From Lunularia cruciata (taxonomy: Eukaryota > Streptophyta > Marchantiopsida > Lunulariales > Lunulariaceae): 64,000 bases of DNA. Made by a program: the position numbers and the translations under genes. The notes under the pieces are model-generated. The model made no database searches, was not told where the DNA came from, and saw only the letters and a program-made list of their open reading frames with translations. Location: the NCBI GenBank assembly GCA_948567375.1, contig OX419760.1, positions 32,860,001 to 32,924,000 on the forward strand, in the 5' to 3' direction. Below, piece by piece: positions 20,901-35,113 of the stretch; within the stretch, counting starts at the first letter, position 1, and the number at the start of each line of letters is the position of its first letter.

Positions 20901-23650
20901 ATTAAATTAATTGACCTTGCATTGTCATCCATGCACTCTTGATGGAACTTAATCTCAATCTAGTTATTAGTTTCTTGTATAAAACAAAGAATTATCTTTC
21001 GTTTTTTTGGTTTTTTTTTCCATTAGCAAAGATTAAGATTAATTTGATGGGCTTTGACTTGGATAAGAAAACTAGGAAACTAAAAGTACAAGGAATAAAT
21101 TAGCAATTGAGAGCAGATGAAAACAAGACCAATTTATAAAAGTGGAAAATTAATAATAAGAAAATGAATATCTCATTGCTTTGCTTTTCTAATAAGTATT
21201 CCCATGAGACACTATAGTTCTAGAAATATATTTTTTTATGATAAAATCTTATCTCCAAAACCCACAGATTGCTAAAATTTTAAAGAATTTAGCCATTACA
21301 TTGATTTAGATTCAAATTAGACCAAATTTTAGAAAGTTATTTACATTTTAAATAAATAGTTGTGATTTTCTTAGATATTGGAAGGTCCAATAAGGATCAA
21401 ATTATTAAACCATAAATTATTACTTTTCATTTATCATTCTAGTTTCTTTTCAATTATATATTCTTTCCTCTCATAATACTAAAATTAAGATTTGTAGCAT
21501 ATTTATGGTCATTTTTATCATTCTATACTTTATTTTCTGTTTAGCAAAATAGATCATTGAAAGAAAAATAATAGAGAAATTCAAGAATTTCTTAATAAAC
21601 TCCATTACTCTTTCTTTGATTTATGGATTCTCAAGAGTACTTTTTAATACTAAAGCTTTCCTTTCCATAAAAAGTATGATTCTCATTATTCTTATCATAT
21701 GACACTAAAAGAGAGGTAGAATTAATTCTAGACAACATTTTGGTTGTCAATATTATCCAATCAAGCTTCAGATATTCCTAATCATGACCTATGCTTCAGA
21801 TCTAAATACATGGATATATATGAATAAAATTGGATCATATTCTTAGGAGGGTTATATATGGATAAAATTTAACTCTAATTATGTAGGTTCTTGTGCAACT
21901 TCTAACTAAGAAGGGATATTTAGAGAGATTTTGATGTTAGGTTCTTGCTCATTAGACCTTTAAAAGTAAAGTTTGTACTTTCAAATTTTAGTCACCAAAC
22001 GTATAAAGGTATAGGAATCTTGGTATCTTTTAAGGCTTAGAGAATTTTGAGTGAAAGACTAACTTGTTTCAATCACAACCAACTTCCAATATAAGAATAA
22101 CATATTAGTTGCTTCAGATACAAATCCAAAATTTTGAGAGATGAAAATTTGTATAGAAAATAACTCACATAGAAGATTTTAAGAGGAGTTTAGAGCTTAT
22201 TTCTCATAGAACAAGATACAAGATAGTTGTTATATGGAGTGTTGAGATTGGTTTCCTACAACAACCACTCTAAATTTGGAGCCTCTTCTCCTATTTTTTA
22301 AGTAGATGACAAAGGTGAGAAAGAAGATTTTGATTGTATCATAATCTATTTGGGTATATCCAAACCCTGCACCTCAAATAGTATTGCTATATGAGACTAA
22401 TATAACTATACTTGGAGAAGATGGAAGAGAGAATCTTGAATGCAATCATTTTGCACTAGAAGAAGCATATCTCAAAGATGATATATATATAATCATTCTT
22501 AGTCTATTCCTATTATGACACACACAAAAAACTGTAAATAATAATACATAGATACTAGAATAGATCTAGAGTAAATATTCCTATTATAATTAAGTGGAAA
22601 AAATTGACACCTTTATCTTAAAATAAATTTTTATTAAATAAATCAAGAAATTAAAGTGTATATTATGTTGCAAGAATAATTTCTTGATACAATACCAATC
22701 AAGTTACTTACTAAAATAGAACAAGCACTCTTCATCCACCAATAAAGGCTAGGAATTTATTAGAAAATTTAAAATTGAAGGAGGATGCAAGAGATTCAAA
22801 TCACATGGTTGCATCTAAGAATGTAAAAAAGCCTTCAAAAGAGCTTATACTAGAGTAAATAATTGGATCTATTTATAGAAAGATAGACATTGTAGTTCCA
22901 TTGGTATTTACGCCTTGAATAAGCTCATTTTTTATTCATGCTCTATGAATCATTTGACAATTCTTTCAAATCATATAACTAACAAATGCAAGATTGAAAA
23001 TTATAATCTTCTAAATAATTTCTAACAAATAAGACTACTATTACCATATTTATTATTACTAAGGATCTTGACAACATATTGCATATCACTTGGCTTTGCA
23101 AATTCTAACACAACCAATAAGAAGCATGCAATTGCTTCAAATATTGGTGGTAACTATTCTTATAAAATATAATGTTTCATTAGATTTTGAAAATAATATT
23201 TAGAATTATGAATATTATTTTCAAATATCAAATTTTTACATGCAAAGATTATATTGATTTGAAGACAAGTTAATATTATGCATAACTTAGTGTTTGCATG
23301 TGGAATTGATCTTTAAGTTCAAAGAAGATTGTAACTAACTTTAATATGCATTTTTAAATGTGATTATATTGTATTTTATTGCACTTGATTTAGCTTAAAT
23401 TAAGTATCACCTTATACATCTAGTTTTTTGGGTGTATAAAGTCCTATGCTAAAGAATTCTATTTACTTGGAATATGATATATATATAGACCATAGAATAG
23501 CTAGGTTTGATAAACATGAAGGAAAATGTTAAGTTAATAATGAAGAATTATGGTACAAACATATTTTCAAATTATTTTTTTTCACTCTTTTTTGTAAAGA
23601 TATGGCAAAATCATATCTGGTTTAGGAAGTAAAACTGCTTAGTTAAGTTA
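20901..23650. other. AT-rich, no gene recognised
   Basis: Stops are dense in all frames. It may include the worn gag and 5' end of the preceding gypsy relic, but nothing can be identified. Confidence 0.6.
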
Positions 23651-23659
23651 AGTTTTGTT

Positions 23660-24120
23660 TGGAGTTCTTTGTTCATTTCATAGTACAAAGGAAACAAGTA
23701 CAAAGCTGAAGCTACTCTAAAGGATTATTGCCAAAGGAATCAAGTCAGCAGGGTGGTCGAGTGCAAAGAACACGAGCATGAAGGATCTTCAAATCGGAAG
23801 ACCATACATCAATCTGAATGCACCACCACTTGGTTAAAGAATTGCCATCAAAGATAGTTTGCATTTTGAGAAGAGCTTGCATGTCCAGAGAGTGATGGCA
23901 CACTAACTATTTGACCACTAAAGCATAATGACTAAAAAATTTAGCTATAAAACCAAGTGCATATGATTAATTTCACTTTTTTAGATCAATTTTAGTTGCA
24001 AGTCTAAGTGAGCTCACAAATTTCAAGTCTTAGCAAGCCTTTGTTGTGTTTACAATCATTGTAATTCTCCAGCCTTCACCTTTGTACCTAGACCTTCAAT
24101 AGTGTTTTTCCAAAAACCTA
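23660..24120 (+). repeat. Inverted copy of the 17250-17720 LTR
   Basis: It aligns in opposite orientation with 17250-17720 along most of its length. No internal domain on the same strand follows it; at 24121 it abuts the integrase fragment of another element. It may be a solo LTR. Confidence 0.6.
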
Positions 24121-24640
24121 TGAGGAAAATTGTGCAAATGGCAAGAGGTTGGAGTAGTCCACCCGATTTTTGGTTGTTAGCTTTGTTATATTGGTAGCTC
24201 TCATAAGATCAAAAAAAATCTTGAACCTCTCATGCTATGTTTGGCCACCATTGTTGATACTGTAGGGTACTCAAAGTCTTACTTACACCCATGTGACCAA
24301 TAGCTGATAAGTCATGCACTTCTTTGTAGATCATCCATAGCTAGAACATAGATTTTGTTGATGCAAAATAGAAGTCAATCTTTGATTAAAAATATGTTAT
24401 GCTCCTTGTCATGTAATGCAAGACAACTTTGCACAAGATGAAAGAAGGAATATTTTTGTAAAGAATCTTGAGATCTTGCATTATGATGATTGCTACTATC
24501 ATGGGTGATTTAGGAACAATTTTCAAATTAGGTCATCATGACCAACCATCAAGAATAGCATGGAACTTTCAGAGTTTGTAATTAAACTTGATAGCAAAAA
24601 ATTGTAGTTGTTCCTCCCACCAATGATACTAAATCTTCAA
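24121..24640 (-). pseudogene. Truncated integrase N-terminus
   Basis: Segments like VHDLSAIGHMGVSKTL and QQWWPNIA can be read across frames, matching the HH part of the integrase zinc-binding domain. The catalytic core is missing because the element ends at about 24120. Confidence 0.55.
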
Positions 24641-25800
24641 AATCTCCAAGTGTAAGGTCTACAATAAGCATGTACAGTTCACATTATCATATGTTTCCCC
24701 AAGAGGTAATGTCTCTATACCTTTTGTTGCATATACCATTGTTAGCCATTCTTGATCTTGAGCAAAATAAATAGTTTCTATTATGTTTATTTGGCAAGAC
24801 ACAAAGGCAATGGGATATAATCCATCTAGAAATTTTTGTTGCAACACAACTCCAATAGCAAACTTAGAATCATCAAAAATCAATTACACAAGATAATTGA
24901 GGATCATATGGCTGGAAGATGGGTCATGAAGACACCATATGTTTTAGTTTCTTGAATGTTTCTTCTTGCTTGGTAGGTCCACCTAAAGCTTGTTGTCTTC
25001 TCCAAGAGATCAATCAATGGGGTGGTCACATAGTAGATGAAGCATCAGTAACAACTCGCAAATCCATTAAATATCCAAACTTCTATGGTATCCTTTGGAG
25101 TAGGCCAATTGGTAATGGCCTTGATTTTCTCCTCTTCCATCTTGATCCACTCCATTAAAACCTTATGGCCCACGAAAATAGCTTCCTTTTGGAAAAATGC
25201 ACACTTGGACTTCTTGCAATAGAATTTCCATTATTGTGATTGTCTTAAGACTTCTTAGACATAGTTCTTGTGTCATACCTCCATTTTACTATAATTCAAA
25301 ATGTCATCTAGGAATAATATCAAATATCAATCCAATAGCCCTTCTAACACCCAGTGCATTTGATCAATGAAGAATATTGAAGTATTAGTGAGTCCAAAAG
25401 GTAAAACTCTCAATTCAAAATGCTTGTAGCCTGTATGAAAGGCAATCTTTTGCACATCTTTTCTATCAATTGGTATTTACCAATAATTGCTTCAAAGATC
25501 AAAATTTGAGAAGCATCAAGCTCCACTTAATTTATCCATTAAGTCATCAATTCAATGTATTTTTCATGGTTTGTTTATTAAGACCATAGTAGTGCATATA
25601 AAATTAAAGTCTTTTATCTTTCTTTGGTGTAGATAGTACCATTGCTCCCCAAGAGGATATGTTAGATGTAGTATGAAATCTTTTTCTAACAACTTGCTCA
25701 ATGTTGTTTGAAGTTATTTTAACTCCTTTGGTGAGAGCCAATAGATTTATTTACTCATTAGAATACTACTTGGAAAGAACTCAATCTTGAAAGGTTTACC
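24641..25800 (-). pseudogene. RT and RNase H relic
   Basis: The ORF 24659-24883 has KFAIGVVLQQKFLDGLYPIAF, the RNase H start. Upstream one reads KCAFFQKEAIFVGH, FLDDILNYS, LPFGLTNTS and WLSPKELK. The catalytic DD is preserved but stops are frequent. Confidence 0.8.
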
Positions 25801-26899
25801 TTGATCAAAGTGTAATCTCTTTGGAAGATCATCTAGATGTTAAGTGTAGAGTTTGATTAATTACAAGAATGATGAACAGGACAAATCCTACATGAACATT
25901 GAAAACTTAATATGGTATAAATCTTCAAATTACGTGATTCTATTTATGGGAGTGAATATAAAGGTAGTTCATGTCAAGACTAATTTCTCATGAGTAAAAA
26001 TGTGTTCTTTATCTTGTTTGAAGCATCTTCTCATGAGCTTTCCATAGCCATGAAGATAATAGAAAACAAAGCTATAGACGAGAAGTTATATCCATCTTAA
26101 GTTTAGGATAAATGTGTCTTCCAAGACTTGTAGGAAGCTATTATGAGATTTTCTTGTAGGAATACAAGATTCTATTGCATGAATGGGTCCTATGGGAATG
26201 TACCCTACAGGAAGTTGTGGGAATGGATTACACTTGTAGAACTTTGTAAGGTGATGTGTATCAATTAGTCCTAGACAATCCAGAGTTAGATACAAGATCA
26301 ATTTGGACCACATATTCACACAAGGGATGACACGTGCAAGTGCGTATTTATATGTATAGTAGTGTTGAAAATAAGTTATGACTTTGACACTTCTTGAGTA
26401 AATGAAATATTGTATAGTTATGGACATAGGCAAACATTGTCCAAACCATATAAAATTTGTGTAATTTCTATACATGTTTTTCTTTACCAGATTGATGAAT
26501 GAATTTTGCTCCATAGAGTAGCCAGATTTTTATTCCCATTATTCTCTCAATCCAATTCAATTTCTCAACACCAGAAACACATCTACAAAGTTAAATATCC
26601 AATCAACCAATACTTTTTGAGGCTTCTTATCTTCATCAAATTCTTCTTGCATAATCAACTTGATCCACATAGCAAATGTAAGAATATCTTACTCCAAAGC
26701 TTGTTCTACAATCACTATCTTAACAAAATTCACATCTTGGGACTGACTACTCTTAGGTGTCTTCCTCAAAGGTGCAAAATAACCTAATCAATCATTTTAA
26801 CCTTGATTTTGTACTTGAATTTGTCATCATATCCAATCAAATTGAACCTTGTGATGTTCAAGCTAAAGAAGATCTAGAATGATATCATAGTAGAAGAGA

Positions 26900-27880
26900 G
26901 ATACTACAAATGTCATGCACTTTCAATATTACTTCCCAATCTTGAACACGATAGGATGTGAAGTACAAAATATAGAACCCTCTCTACCATCTTCCATCCT
27001 CAATTTACTATCAAATATTGACTTGATAGGAATATATAATTATTTTGATAATTGGATGGACATAAATTCTAATATACACACAATCAACCAAAATCCTATA
27101 TCCAAATTTGGATATCATACCTTACAAGTTTATAAAACTTGCATAGGTTGAGCCTTCAATCATATTGGATAATCAGATTCTTAGTAGGTGGTTCAATATC
27201 TCCTATTGGCTCTTTGTTTCCTTTATCCTCACACTCCAAGAACTCTATTTGTGCATTGGGTTAAGGTCATCCATTCCAAGTTGGATATTCAAAGATGCAA
27301 TTTCAAACTTTGCAATGATAAAAGTAACCACCATTATATCATAATCTTTCTTTTTCTAGAGTGTCAAGTGGTCTCTACTGGATATCATTAATCTCCATTG
27401 ATATTGACTTCCTCACCCATATGTGGTATGTTTGTAGGTTTTGTTAAAGGTCTAGATCAAGATCAAGGTATGGGAACCAAGTAATCATCAAAGTTCTTGG
27501 CAAACCACATGGTTTCTTCTATATTGGCTTGTACATAATTACTTCTAGTTTGGTGTGTGATTTCAAATCTCTCAAAACCAATCCAAGGCTTTGCCTCTAA
27601 TATCTCTAGAAAAGGCAATTTGTGTGTTTTACAATTAAGTTATGTAGCTCTTCATACAATCAATCTTCTTTGGTTATGCCAATCTATCTTGTATGGTTCA
27701 TGCATCATTCACCACTTAGAATCTCCTCATTATTGCACTAATAAATTTTTCCCATGTTGCAATTGGAATTTTTCCCATTGAGCTTGCTTTACTTGGAATT
27801 GTCACCGTAGTTTTACCACTCTATCTAATTGGCTCAAATTTAATAGGTGAAATGGATTTGGTGATCCATAGATTCTATCC
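26900..27880 (-). pseudogene. Gag relic
   Basis: Minus-strand reading from the PBS inward gives RIHGSPNPF and later AKPWIGFERFEIT, HQTRSNYVQA and DDYLVPIP in changing frames. The position directly after the PBS supports gag. No zinc knuckle was found. Confidence 0.45.
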
Positions 27881-27891
27881 ATCCTATTCTT

Positions 27892-27903
27892 GCTCTAATA
27901 CCA
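27892..27903 (-). promoter_or_regulatory. Primer-binding site with one change
   Basis: The minus strand reads TGGTATTAGAGC, one base different from the initiator tRNA-Met PBS and one base from the LTR edge, the same spacing as in the chromovirus. Confidence 0.75.
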
Positions 27904-27904
27904 A

Positions 27905-28257
27905 TGTAAAAGGTTGAGGATAGAAATAGGATAATAGAAGATAAGAATGCAAGGTCATATTGAAAATTGTCAATTGGGAACTAAACTATGAAAGCCTAGC
28001 TTGAGCTTGAGCTTTGGTATTATAGACAATATGGGTACAAGGCTCTTGAGAAGTTTCCAAGGAAGGTCTCTTCTAGAAGATGCCTTATTTGGAGTGCAAG
28101 CTAAGCTAGCTTTCAACTTGGTGTATAAGTTACTCAACCATCAAAAATTTCTTAAAAGCTTCCTAGATGCTCCTAGAACATTCTTAAATTTTCCTAATTA
28201 TGCTAATTCTAGAATGTGTTAACTCTATTTAACTTTTGCTAACTCCATATTATTACA
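27905..28257 (-). repeat. Candidate 5' LTR
   Basis: Its inner border is fixed by the PBS and it begins TGTAAAAGG on the plus strand. The outer border at TATTATTACA (28257) is the nearest TG...CA partner and is uncertain, because no second copy exists in the window. Confidence 0.4.
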
Positions 28258-28318
28258 TTAAGTGTTAGTCAAGGAAGGATAAATTTTCATATCCCACTTG
28301 ATGGGATAAACATTGTAG

Positions 28319-28880
28319 ATGATGGAACTTCTTCTACCACAATATCAAGAAGTCTACTTCCATGTGATCAATTATACCACACTTGTCCAAAGGTTCCATA
28401 AGATAATCTATACTTGGAATGCAAAGGAGGCCAAATGGAAGGAGGAGATGAGGAATTTATATAAGGAAGAAGCAAAGAAGGTGAACACTCTTATGCAGGA
28501 AAATTATGAAGTTAAGCAAAAGAACACATCGCTTCTAGCTAATTGTAATCAACATGAAGAGGATATTTGAAGCTGCAAGGTGAATTGAGAGCCCTTTGGC
28601 TCAAGGCCAAAGGTAGGTAGCAATGGTACAAAGAGTAGCTAAAGGCCAAAGATGAAGAGGTGGTGATTATTTGAGAAGAAATGGAGAAGGCCAAGATTCA
28701 ATTGATGACCTTTCATGTTCTATTCACCGAATATAGGAATGAAGTGCTGATTCAACTTGAAGGGGTTGTTGCTAAGCTACAAAAGGAGAAAGAAGAGAGG
28801 CAAGCTGATCCAACCAAAATGTTGGAGGAGGTGAAGAAGGAAGTAGTGATCTTGAACTAGGGAGAAGTAGTGAGCTAGTG
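28319..28880 (+). pseudogene. Coiled-coil ORF remnant
   Basis: The 83-codon ORF 28319-28570 continues past stops into K/E/Q-rich heptads (AKLQKEKEERQADP) as far as about 28860. It resembles the coiled-coil end of family X in composition, but I could not align specific segments. Confidence 0.4.
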
Positions 28881-31800
28881 AAAAATAGTGAAATGTGTTT
28901 AAAGTGCAGCTTCATGTAAACTATCTTGAGTCAATATATTGCTCTCATAAAATCATTGTAGCTTCTTCATACTTTTTCCATTAGATTAAATTTAAAAATC
29001 AACTTTAGATCAAAAGCTTGTGTTCTTTTTCTACCTTGTATTATTTCCAAGGTAGTGAAGTTGATAAATCTATTATCAAGCTCAAAGTATAATATCTTCC
29101 TTTAGTTTGTTTCCTTGCATTGTGAGAACTCATAAATAGATTTTGAGGTTGTATTATTTTATACATACAGCCAATACACTATCTAGACCAATAAATATTA
29201 AAATTAAGAGTTTATATTTTAGCCTTAGGTCTTGAGGCCAGAACTGCAAAAAACTATTATTCTAGAGAGTGTATTATTTGATAGGGGTTTGATTGTAGTT
29301 TGAGGATTGGAGATAAACGTTTTGCTTTGAATACATTAAAAAAGGGATTTTAAGATAGGTATAAAAATATTCATACATAATAATAAATTATAGTGAAATT
29401 GATAAAGTAAATTTCATGAGGATTTCTAAGATTCATATGAGATACACGATAGAGAAATAAATGAATAATATTAGATAATTTAGATGTAGTAGGTGGATTA
29501 AAGTTAGAAAGTAAATATTTCAAAATTATTTATATCTCATGGATGAATAATAATAACAATACAACTCATAATTTTTGCATATTTTACTTTATTACATTGT
29601 TAGTAGTATGAAGTATTATATGTGTATTAGATTCATTATCATAGCATAAAATTCTTTCTACTAAAACTTTTAGAGGTCATGAAATAAAAGTATATAAATG
29701 CTAAAATAATGTATGGCTATGGAAAGATTGATATGATGTTTACTATGATATAGTAATATTTTCTTTAAAATATGTCATTTAATCTTGGCTTTCAAAATTA
29801 AAGTACTCAAAAGGAAATTTGGACACAGGAAAAGAATGACAATTCTTCAATTTTTTGAAAAACCTTTGTAATCAAAAAATATCATATGATTTTTTGTACG
29901 TATAGTAAAAGTGAACCTCAAATAATCTTCAGAGTTATGTATTAACTCTTAAGAGTTTTGTACTAATATAATTTCAAAGATAAGTTGAGGCTGTAGATGA
30001 TTTCTATTGGTTATATGCTCATCAATAGTCTATTTTAAATTATTATTAATATTGATGTGAATATGATACAAATAATTATTTATTTATATATTGAGGTTTA
30101 GAATCTATTTCATATAAGGAAACTTATTCATTTCTATCTTCAAAATTTAGAGGTAAATTAAAACTTTTTAGAGAAAAAAATAATTAACCTTATGTATGAA
30201 AGCACATGTCTCATAAATCAAATGAATCTTAAGAAATGTAAAAAAATAATAATTTAGTTTGTTAAATGTAAAGATAAGTTAAAAAATTATCTTTAAATGT
30301 TTTGAATGAATCTCAGATCTATTTTTAAATAGAATTTGTGATCTTCAAACAACTTGATTGATAGAAAAATTTCCATTTTAGATAAAAATAAATATGTACT
30401 TCTACATAAATAAATAGAATGCACTACTATTAAAAATTACAGTTAGACACACTCTGAGTCAAATTAAACACATCAATAGGAAATTATAATTAGAATATAA
30501 TTAGTTTCAGTTGATCTTAATAAGATACATACACAATGTGATTTATTGTAACTTCTTACGTATTTCTAGAGAGGATAATAACTGTATGACCAAAATATCA
30601 AATTAATTTATGATATGCTGTTTTCTATGTTGAAAATATCAAAATAAAAATTATATATAGTACAAAACAAATAAAAATCTTAATTTTTTTTATTTTAATT
30701 AAAAATACTATACACATTGTTTTATTATTTTTAATTTATTATATGAGATTATTATAATGAAACTGAAAGATTTAATATATAAGATTAGTATAAATGAAAC
30801 TGAAAGATTTAATATATGAGATTAGTATAATGAAATATAGACTATCTTTTAAATAAGATTGTACTATATGAAGATTGTGAATTAACCTGGCACACATATT
30901 TTCTATGTTTGCCTTAGTACCTCCAATACTTCAAAAAGTAATGTACTTATATGGAGATGGAAATGGAAATATAAGATTATAATTAAAAAGAAAATTTTCT
31001 GACCAAAATCAATGCATAAAGAAGGTTAAACTTTGAAATTTCCTCTTGTACATTCGAGTGAAAGTCCACAGAAGTTAAATTATATATACAACTAAGATTG
31101 ATTGGATCTAATTTTCATTTCAAATGAAAATTATACTAAATTTGAATGATTAATTTTAGATTTGAAATAAAAAATTCTCAGTATTTTTCACTATTTTTAA
31201 AAATATCTTATTTCTTGATAGATTAAGAGAAAGATAATTGAAAGAAACTTCCTAGAGAGGTTTTTATGTCCGAATTTCTTCGGGTCTAGATGATAGAGTT
31301 TAGATACAGTTGATTTTAGAAAAATATTATAGTTTTCCTATTTTCCCTTCTTACATTAGAGTAATTAACTTGCATTTGTCATTCTAAACCTAGTTGAGGT
31401 AATACCTCAATAATAACATGCAGATAAAGTTGGATATCATCTCTATCGTCTATATAGTTTTAGTTTTAAAGGTAAAACATTAAGTATATCAATAATTGAG
31501 ATTTTAAAACACGAAACTGAAATCTGATGGATTGATTGGAGAAAGTTTATCTTCAAATTAGCATTCGCTTCTTAAATCACCATATACTAAACAAACTAAA
31601 GTAAAAATATACCGAAAACATAATGCATAGATTGATCCTATAAATAGAGAATGAATATAAATATAGAAAGCTAGTTATTACAGTTAACTAGTTATGACCT
31701 GTATTATAACATTACCTGGTTATTGATGTATAATACACTGATTGAATATTCTCAATTTATTCATTCATTCCTCTTCCTAGCGCACGGGTAGATCGTACAA

Positions 31801-32290
31801 CAAACACAGATCTTGTCTAGTACCATCGTGTTGATAAAGACAAAGACAAAGACCGAAGTGAAATGCATTGAGCATGTCAAAGACATAGATGTACAGTGGA
31901 AATTTCTGGATTCAGATTTGACCAAAGTGGTAAATACTTTATATGAGAAAAGGGATTCGACTTGAAAAAGAAACCTATTATATCAGCAAATCTAGCATGC
32001 ATATCCATGGATAGCTCCACCAAGTATGCCTACATTTCTTATAGATGACCACACTAGATGAGACTATGCTTATTTACAAGCACAGGAGTATTAGTCCGTT
32101 TAGGTGTCCATTGTTAGTCGTTTATGACACCCCTCATTCCCTTCTCCTTAATGATTACCTCAACCCAGGTGAAAATATTCGTACTAAACTAAATAAACAT
32201 TTTATCTACTAAATAATATAGGCGCCTGATAAATATATTATTTAATGATGATGAGACATTATTTCACCTACTACATCATTGACTTATTTC
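28881..32290. other. Very AT-rich region without genes
   Basis: GC is roughly a quarter by eye, with stops throughout. It contains one short tandem repeat (30741-30833) and a TATA-like CCTATAAATAGAG at about 31638, possibly from a worn LTR, but no domain. Confidence 0.65.
30741..30833. repeat. Tandem repeat of about 36 bp, 2.5 copies
   Basis: AATGAAACTGAAAGATTTAA is repeated with ATGAGATTAGTATA between, about two and a half units. Confidence 0.8.
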
Positions 32291-35113
32291 CACCAATTTT
32301 CTCGTGAATATGGAATAAAGAGCTGAGGAAAGAGAACTTAGCTTCTTTGATTGAGAACTGTTCCTTTGTGTAGGATGCCTTACCAAAGCGCGGATAAAGT
32401 CATGGGCAATCACCTGAAATGTTCGAGTTCGATATAGCTGACACATGGCACGAACAAGCTAATGACTCATTATGAAGGCCCTGGGGGATGTTCTGTATTC
32501 ATCGGTAAAACCGAAGGCCGTGGATGAAGATCCTTGCGTGCGTGTCTGTGTAAAGTGAGCTTCTAGTTGCCACACCGATCCGTTTGCATACCATGTCATC
32601 AGGTCCCATATTTCGCTCGATTGCGACCTGTCCCACGTCAGTATCCGTCATGACTATCCGGCACCGGAGTAGAGCTGGTTCGGCATTGTTTAGATTACTC
32701 CATTTTGTGCTAGGATACGAGTGTGATGTATGGCTGATGACATTCTTGAAACTCGTCGCTAGAGAATATTGTTCGTAGACAGGATGGGACGAATCCCGAA
32801 GCGAAATTTGGCGCCTCAATTCGAAACCCAGCTCTGGTGACAGTGAATTTGAAGCTTTGTGCAGTGGCTGTCGTTTCTTGTAGCCAGTCCCTTTCCCGTC
32901 CACTTTGTCACCACCGTGACCAAACTCGAGTTGATTGCTCTTGAAATCCTGACCCTCTAGGAGCTCTTAGGAATCAAGAATCCCTTGCGAAATTCTTGAA
33001 GTTATTTTAAACCCTGGTACCAAAGGGACTTTCTCTTCATCTGGAGTTGGGATTCCCTGCTCTGTTGCTGCTAGTGCTCTTATGACAGAACATGTTCACG
33101 GACCATACAGGCCGATGGTTGGGTATACCTTAAACAATTTGGCCGTCAAGGAACTTGCTTGCTGAAGGTATATCTTGAAGATGTGTTTCTTACCGAAGGT
33201 TAAAATCAGGAAGATACCTCAGTATTAATGGTGAGTCGGAGTGACAAGTTTGTCAGGGAAGACATTTGCAGAACCCCATGTACAGAGTTTGAACTCGTCA
33301 AATGTCGGTTGAGAGAAGATTAGTCCGACAAAAGCAGTGCAAGAAAAATAGGGGTAAGCTCGTTATGAAGGTTTAGAGGATATTTTACTAGAGACTATCG
33401 TCGAACATACGTTAAAAAGTGGATTCTCTGGACACCCTGGATTCGGACCCCTTTCTTGTGCTGCAAAAAAGCTTAAATCACCATAAAGAACTTGATGAAC
33501 AACACAGAAGAACCAACCACGGTACCACATTCTTCCTTTCCAACGTGTCTCGAACCCAGAGAAGTCCAGTTAGCTGACCGTACTCGAAAAGTATTGAAGT
33601 CTTCAGGTTCTGGAAAGTAGGTGTGCATGCTGGGTATTTCGTCAAGTCGCAAGATCAAGACGAGGAAAGTCCAGATGAGTCTTCTCCTGCCCATTTCCTC
33701 AAAGCAGGACCTGATAAAGGTTTGAGTTCGGTGACGGTAAACAGCATCGTGGTGTACTCCAGTGTCTCAAGAACACAAATGACAAGGTGGTTTGACCGGA
33801 CGTGTGTATTGACCTGCGTTTAAAATAATGACTTCCTTCTTCACATTTATTTCGAACTCATTACTTACACACTGACACCGGGCCGACGCCTATCTGGTGT
33901 TTACATCACCAGCATTTTGAGATGTCGCCTCATCGGACCCTAGAGCTGAGAAGTGAAACCAGTACCTGAAAATCAAGCAGCCAAATGATTCCAAGTTCGT
34001 TTTCTGCAATAAACGACCGTCAATCATGAAGTGTGGCCCATACCTGCGTGCTTCACGGAGGGACTGCTACTATGGATAAAGTGCTTCTGCTATCCAGCAC
34101 AAATAAGAAACTTTTTTACCGTGTTCAGAATGCTGCAGTGTGCTAGGCCCGTGTGTACTCGGGATAACAACCATACCGTATGGAACAGGTTCAAAGAAGA
34201 AACAGGGAGCTGTTAGATTTCTGCCTAAGGCCAGTACGGCCCTAGTCTCTCCCCCAATCTCGTAATTGGCTACTAGAATATCACAATAAAACCCTAATTT
34301 GAAACTGTTGGATGGAAATTGTTTTACACGATGTAACCCCAAAAGCGACTTTTAGCATACACTTATAAAACAGCAGGATCTTGAAGCGACTGTCCTGGCG
34401 CGATCGAGAGCAAGGAGAGGGTGAATGATGAAGGTGGAAGCCTCGACAGGAATTTCTAGTAAGATTTAAAAGTTCGACACCTTAGTTCGAAGGAGCTTAC
34501 AACTACAGGTGAAATGCAAGCTCGTAATGTCCTGAAATATGAATATAAATAATCTTGTAGAATAAGCATAAACTTTCATGCTATCGACGATGCCAAAACC
34601 TAAGCTACAATCATACAAATCCCGAGCTTTCGGGATAGTAGGTGCATCCAACGAAACTAAGGTTCTGGTAGCGGTTTACCTCTATATACGGCTACTGTTG
34701 CAAGTTCTAAGCACATGGGGAACCAACATTCGAATTGATTTGATTGACGGCTCTGCCTCTTTGAGACAGCTTCCGTATACAAATACAAATCAATTACCCA
34801 GATCCGAATAAAGACCACAACAAATCTGTGTGAAAATGGAGATCGACAGCCTAAACATGATGATTTTCATGTAGTATGATACAGCTCAGATCTGTTCATT
34901 ACATATGATACATGCACATTCATCCAATCTGATCTCAAAACCCAAAGAATGGAGGCCTAATATTGTACAGTGTGGAATGCCTGTCATAATAACCCTAACT
35001 ATACGAACTTAAACGGGTCATCTTATGTGGGCAGCCGCCATCAGTCACGTTTCCTACGTCTAATTTCCTGTGACTTATCTTTGAAACTTCATCACGGGCT
35101 AACCTTCACTAGA
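32291..35113. other. 3' flank of the gene, GC-balanced
   Basis: Base composition rises clearly here. Short ORFs exist (for example 134 codons at 32499-32903, minus strand), but none has a recognisable domain or splice pattern. The part nearest 35113 should hold the 3' UTR. Confidence 0.5.

Larger units (their letters stand above)
24121..28257 (-). mobile_element. 5' two-thirds of another Ty3/gypsy element
   Basis: Reading leftwards: a candidate LTR (27905-28257), a PBS, gag (27880-26900), RT and RNase H (25800-24640), then only the zinc-binding start of integrase (about 24420-24121), where the LTR copy at 24120 cuts it off. No 3' LTR is seen. Confidence 0.7.

Noticed and set aside
31080-31805. 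Possible solo LTR with a TATA-like box at about 31638
   Set aside because: No partner copy, target duplication or primer-binding site could be found.
32499-32903. 134-codon minus-strand ORF
   Set aside because: No recognisable motif or splice context; length is within chance for this GC.
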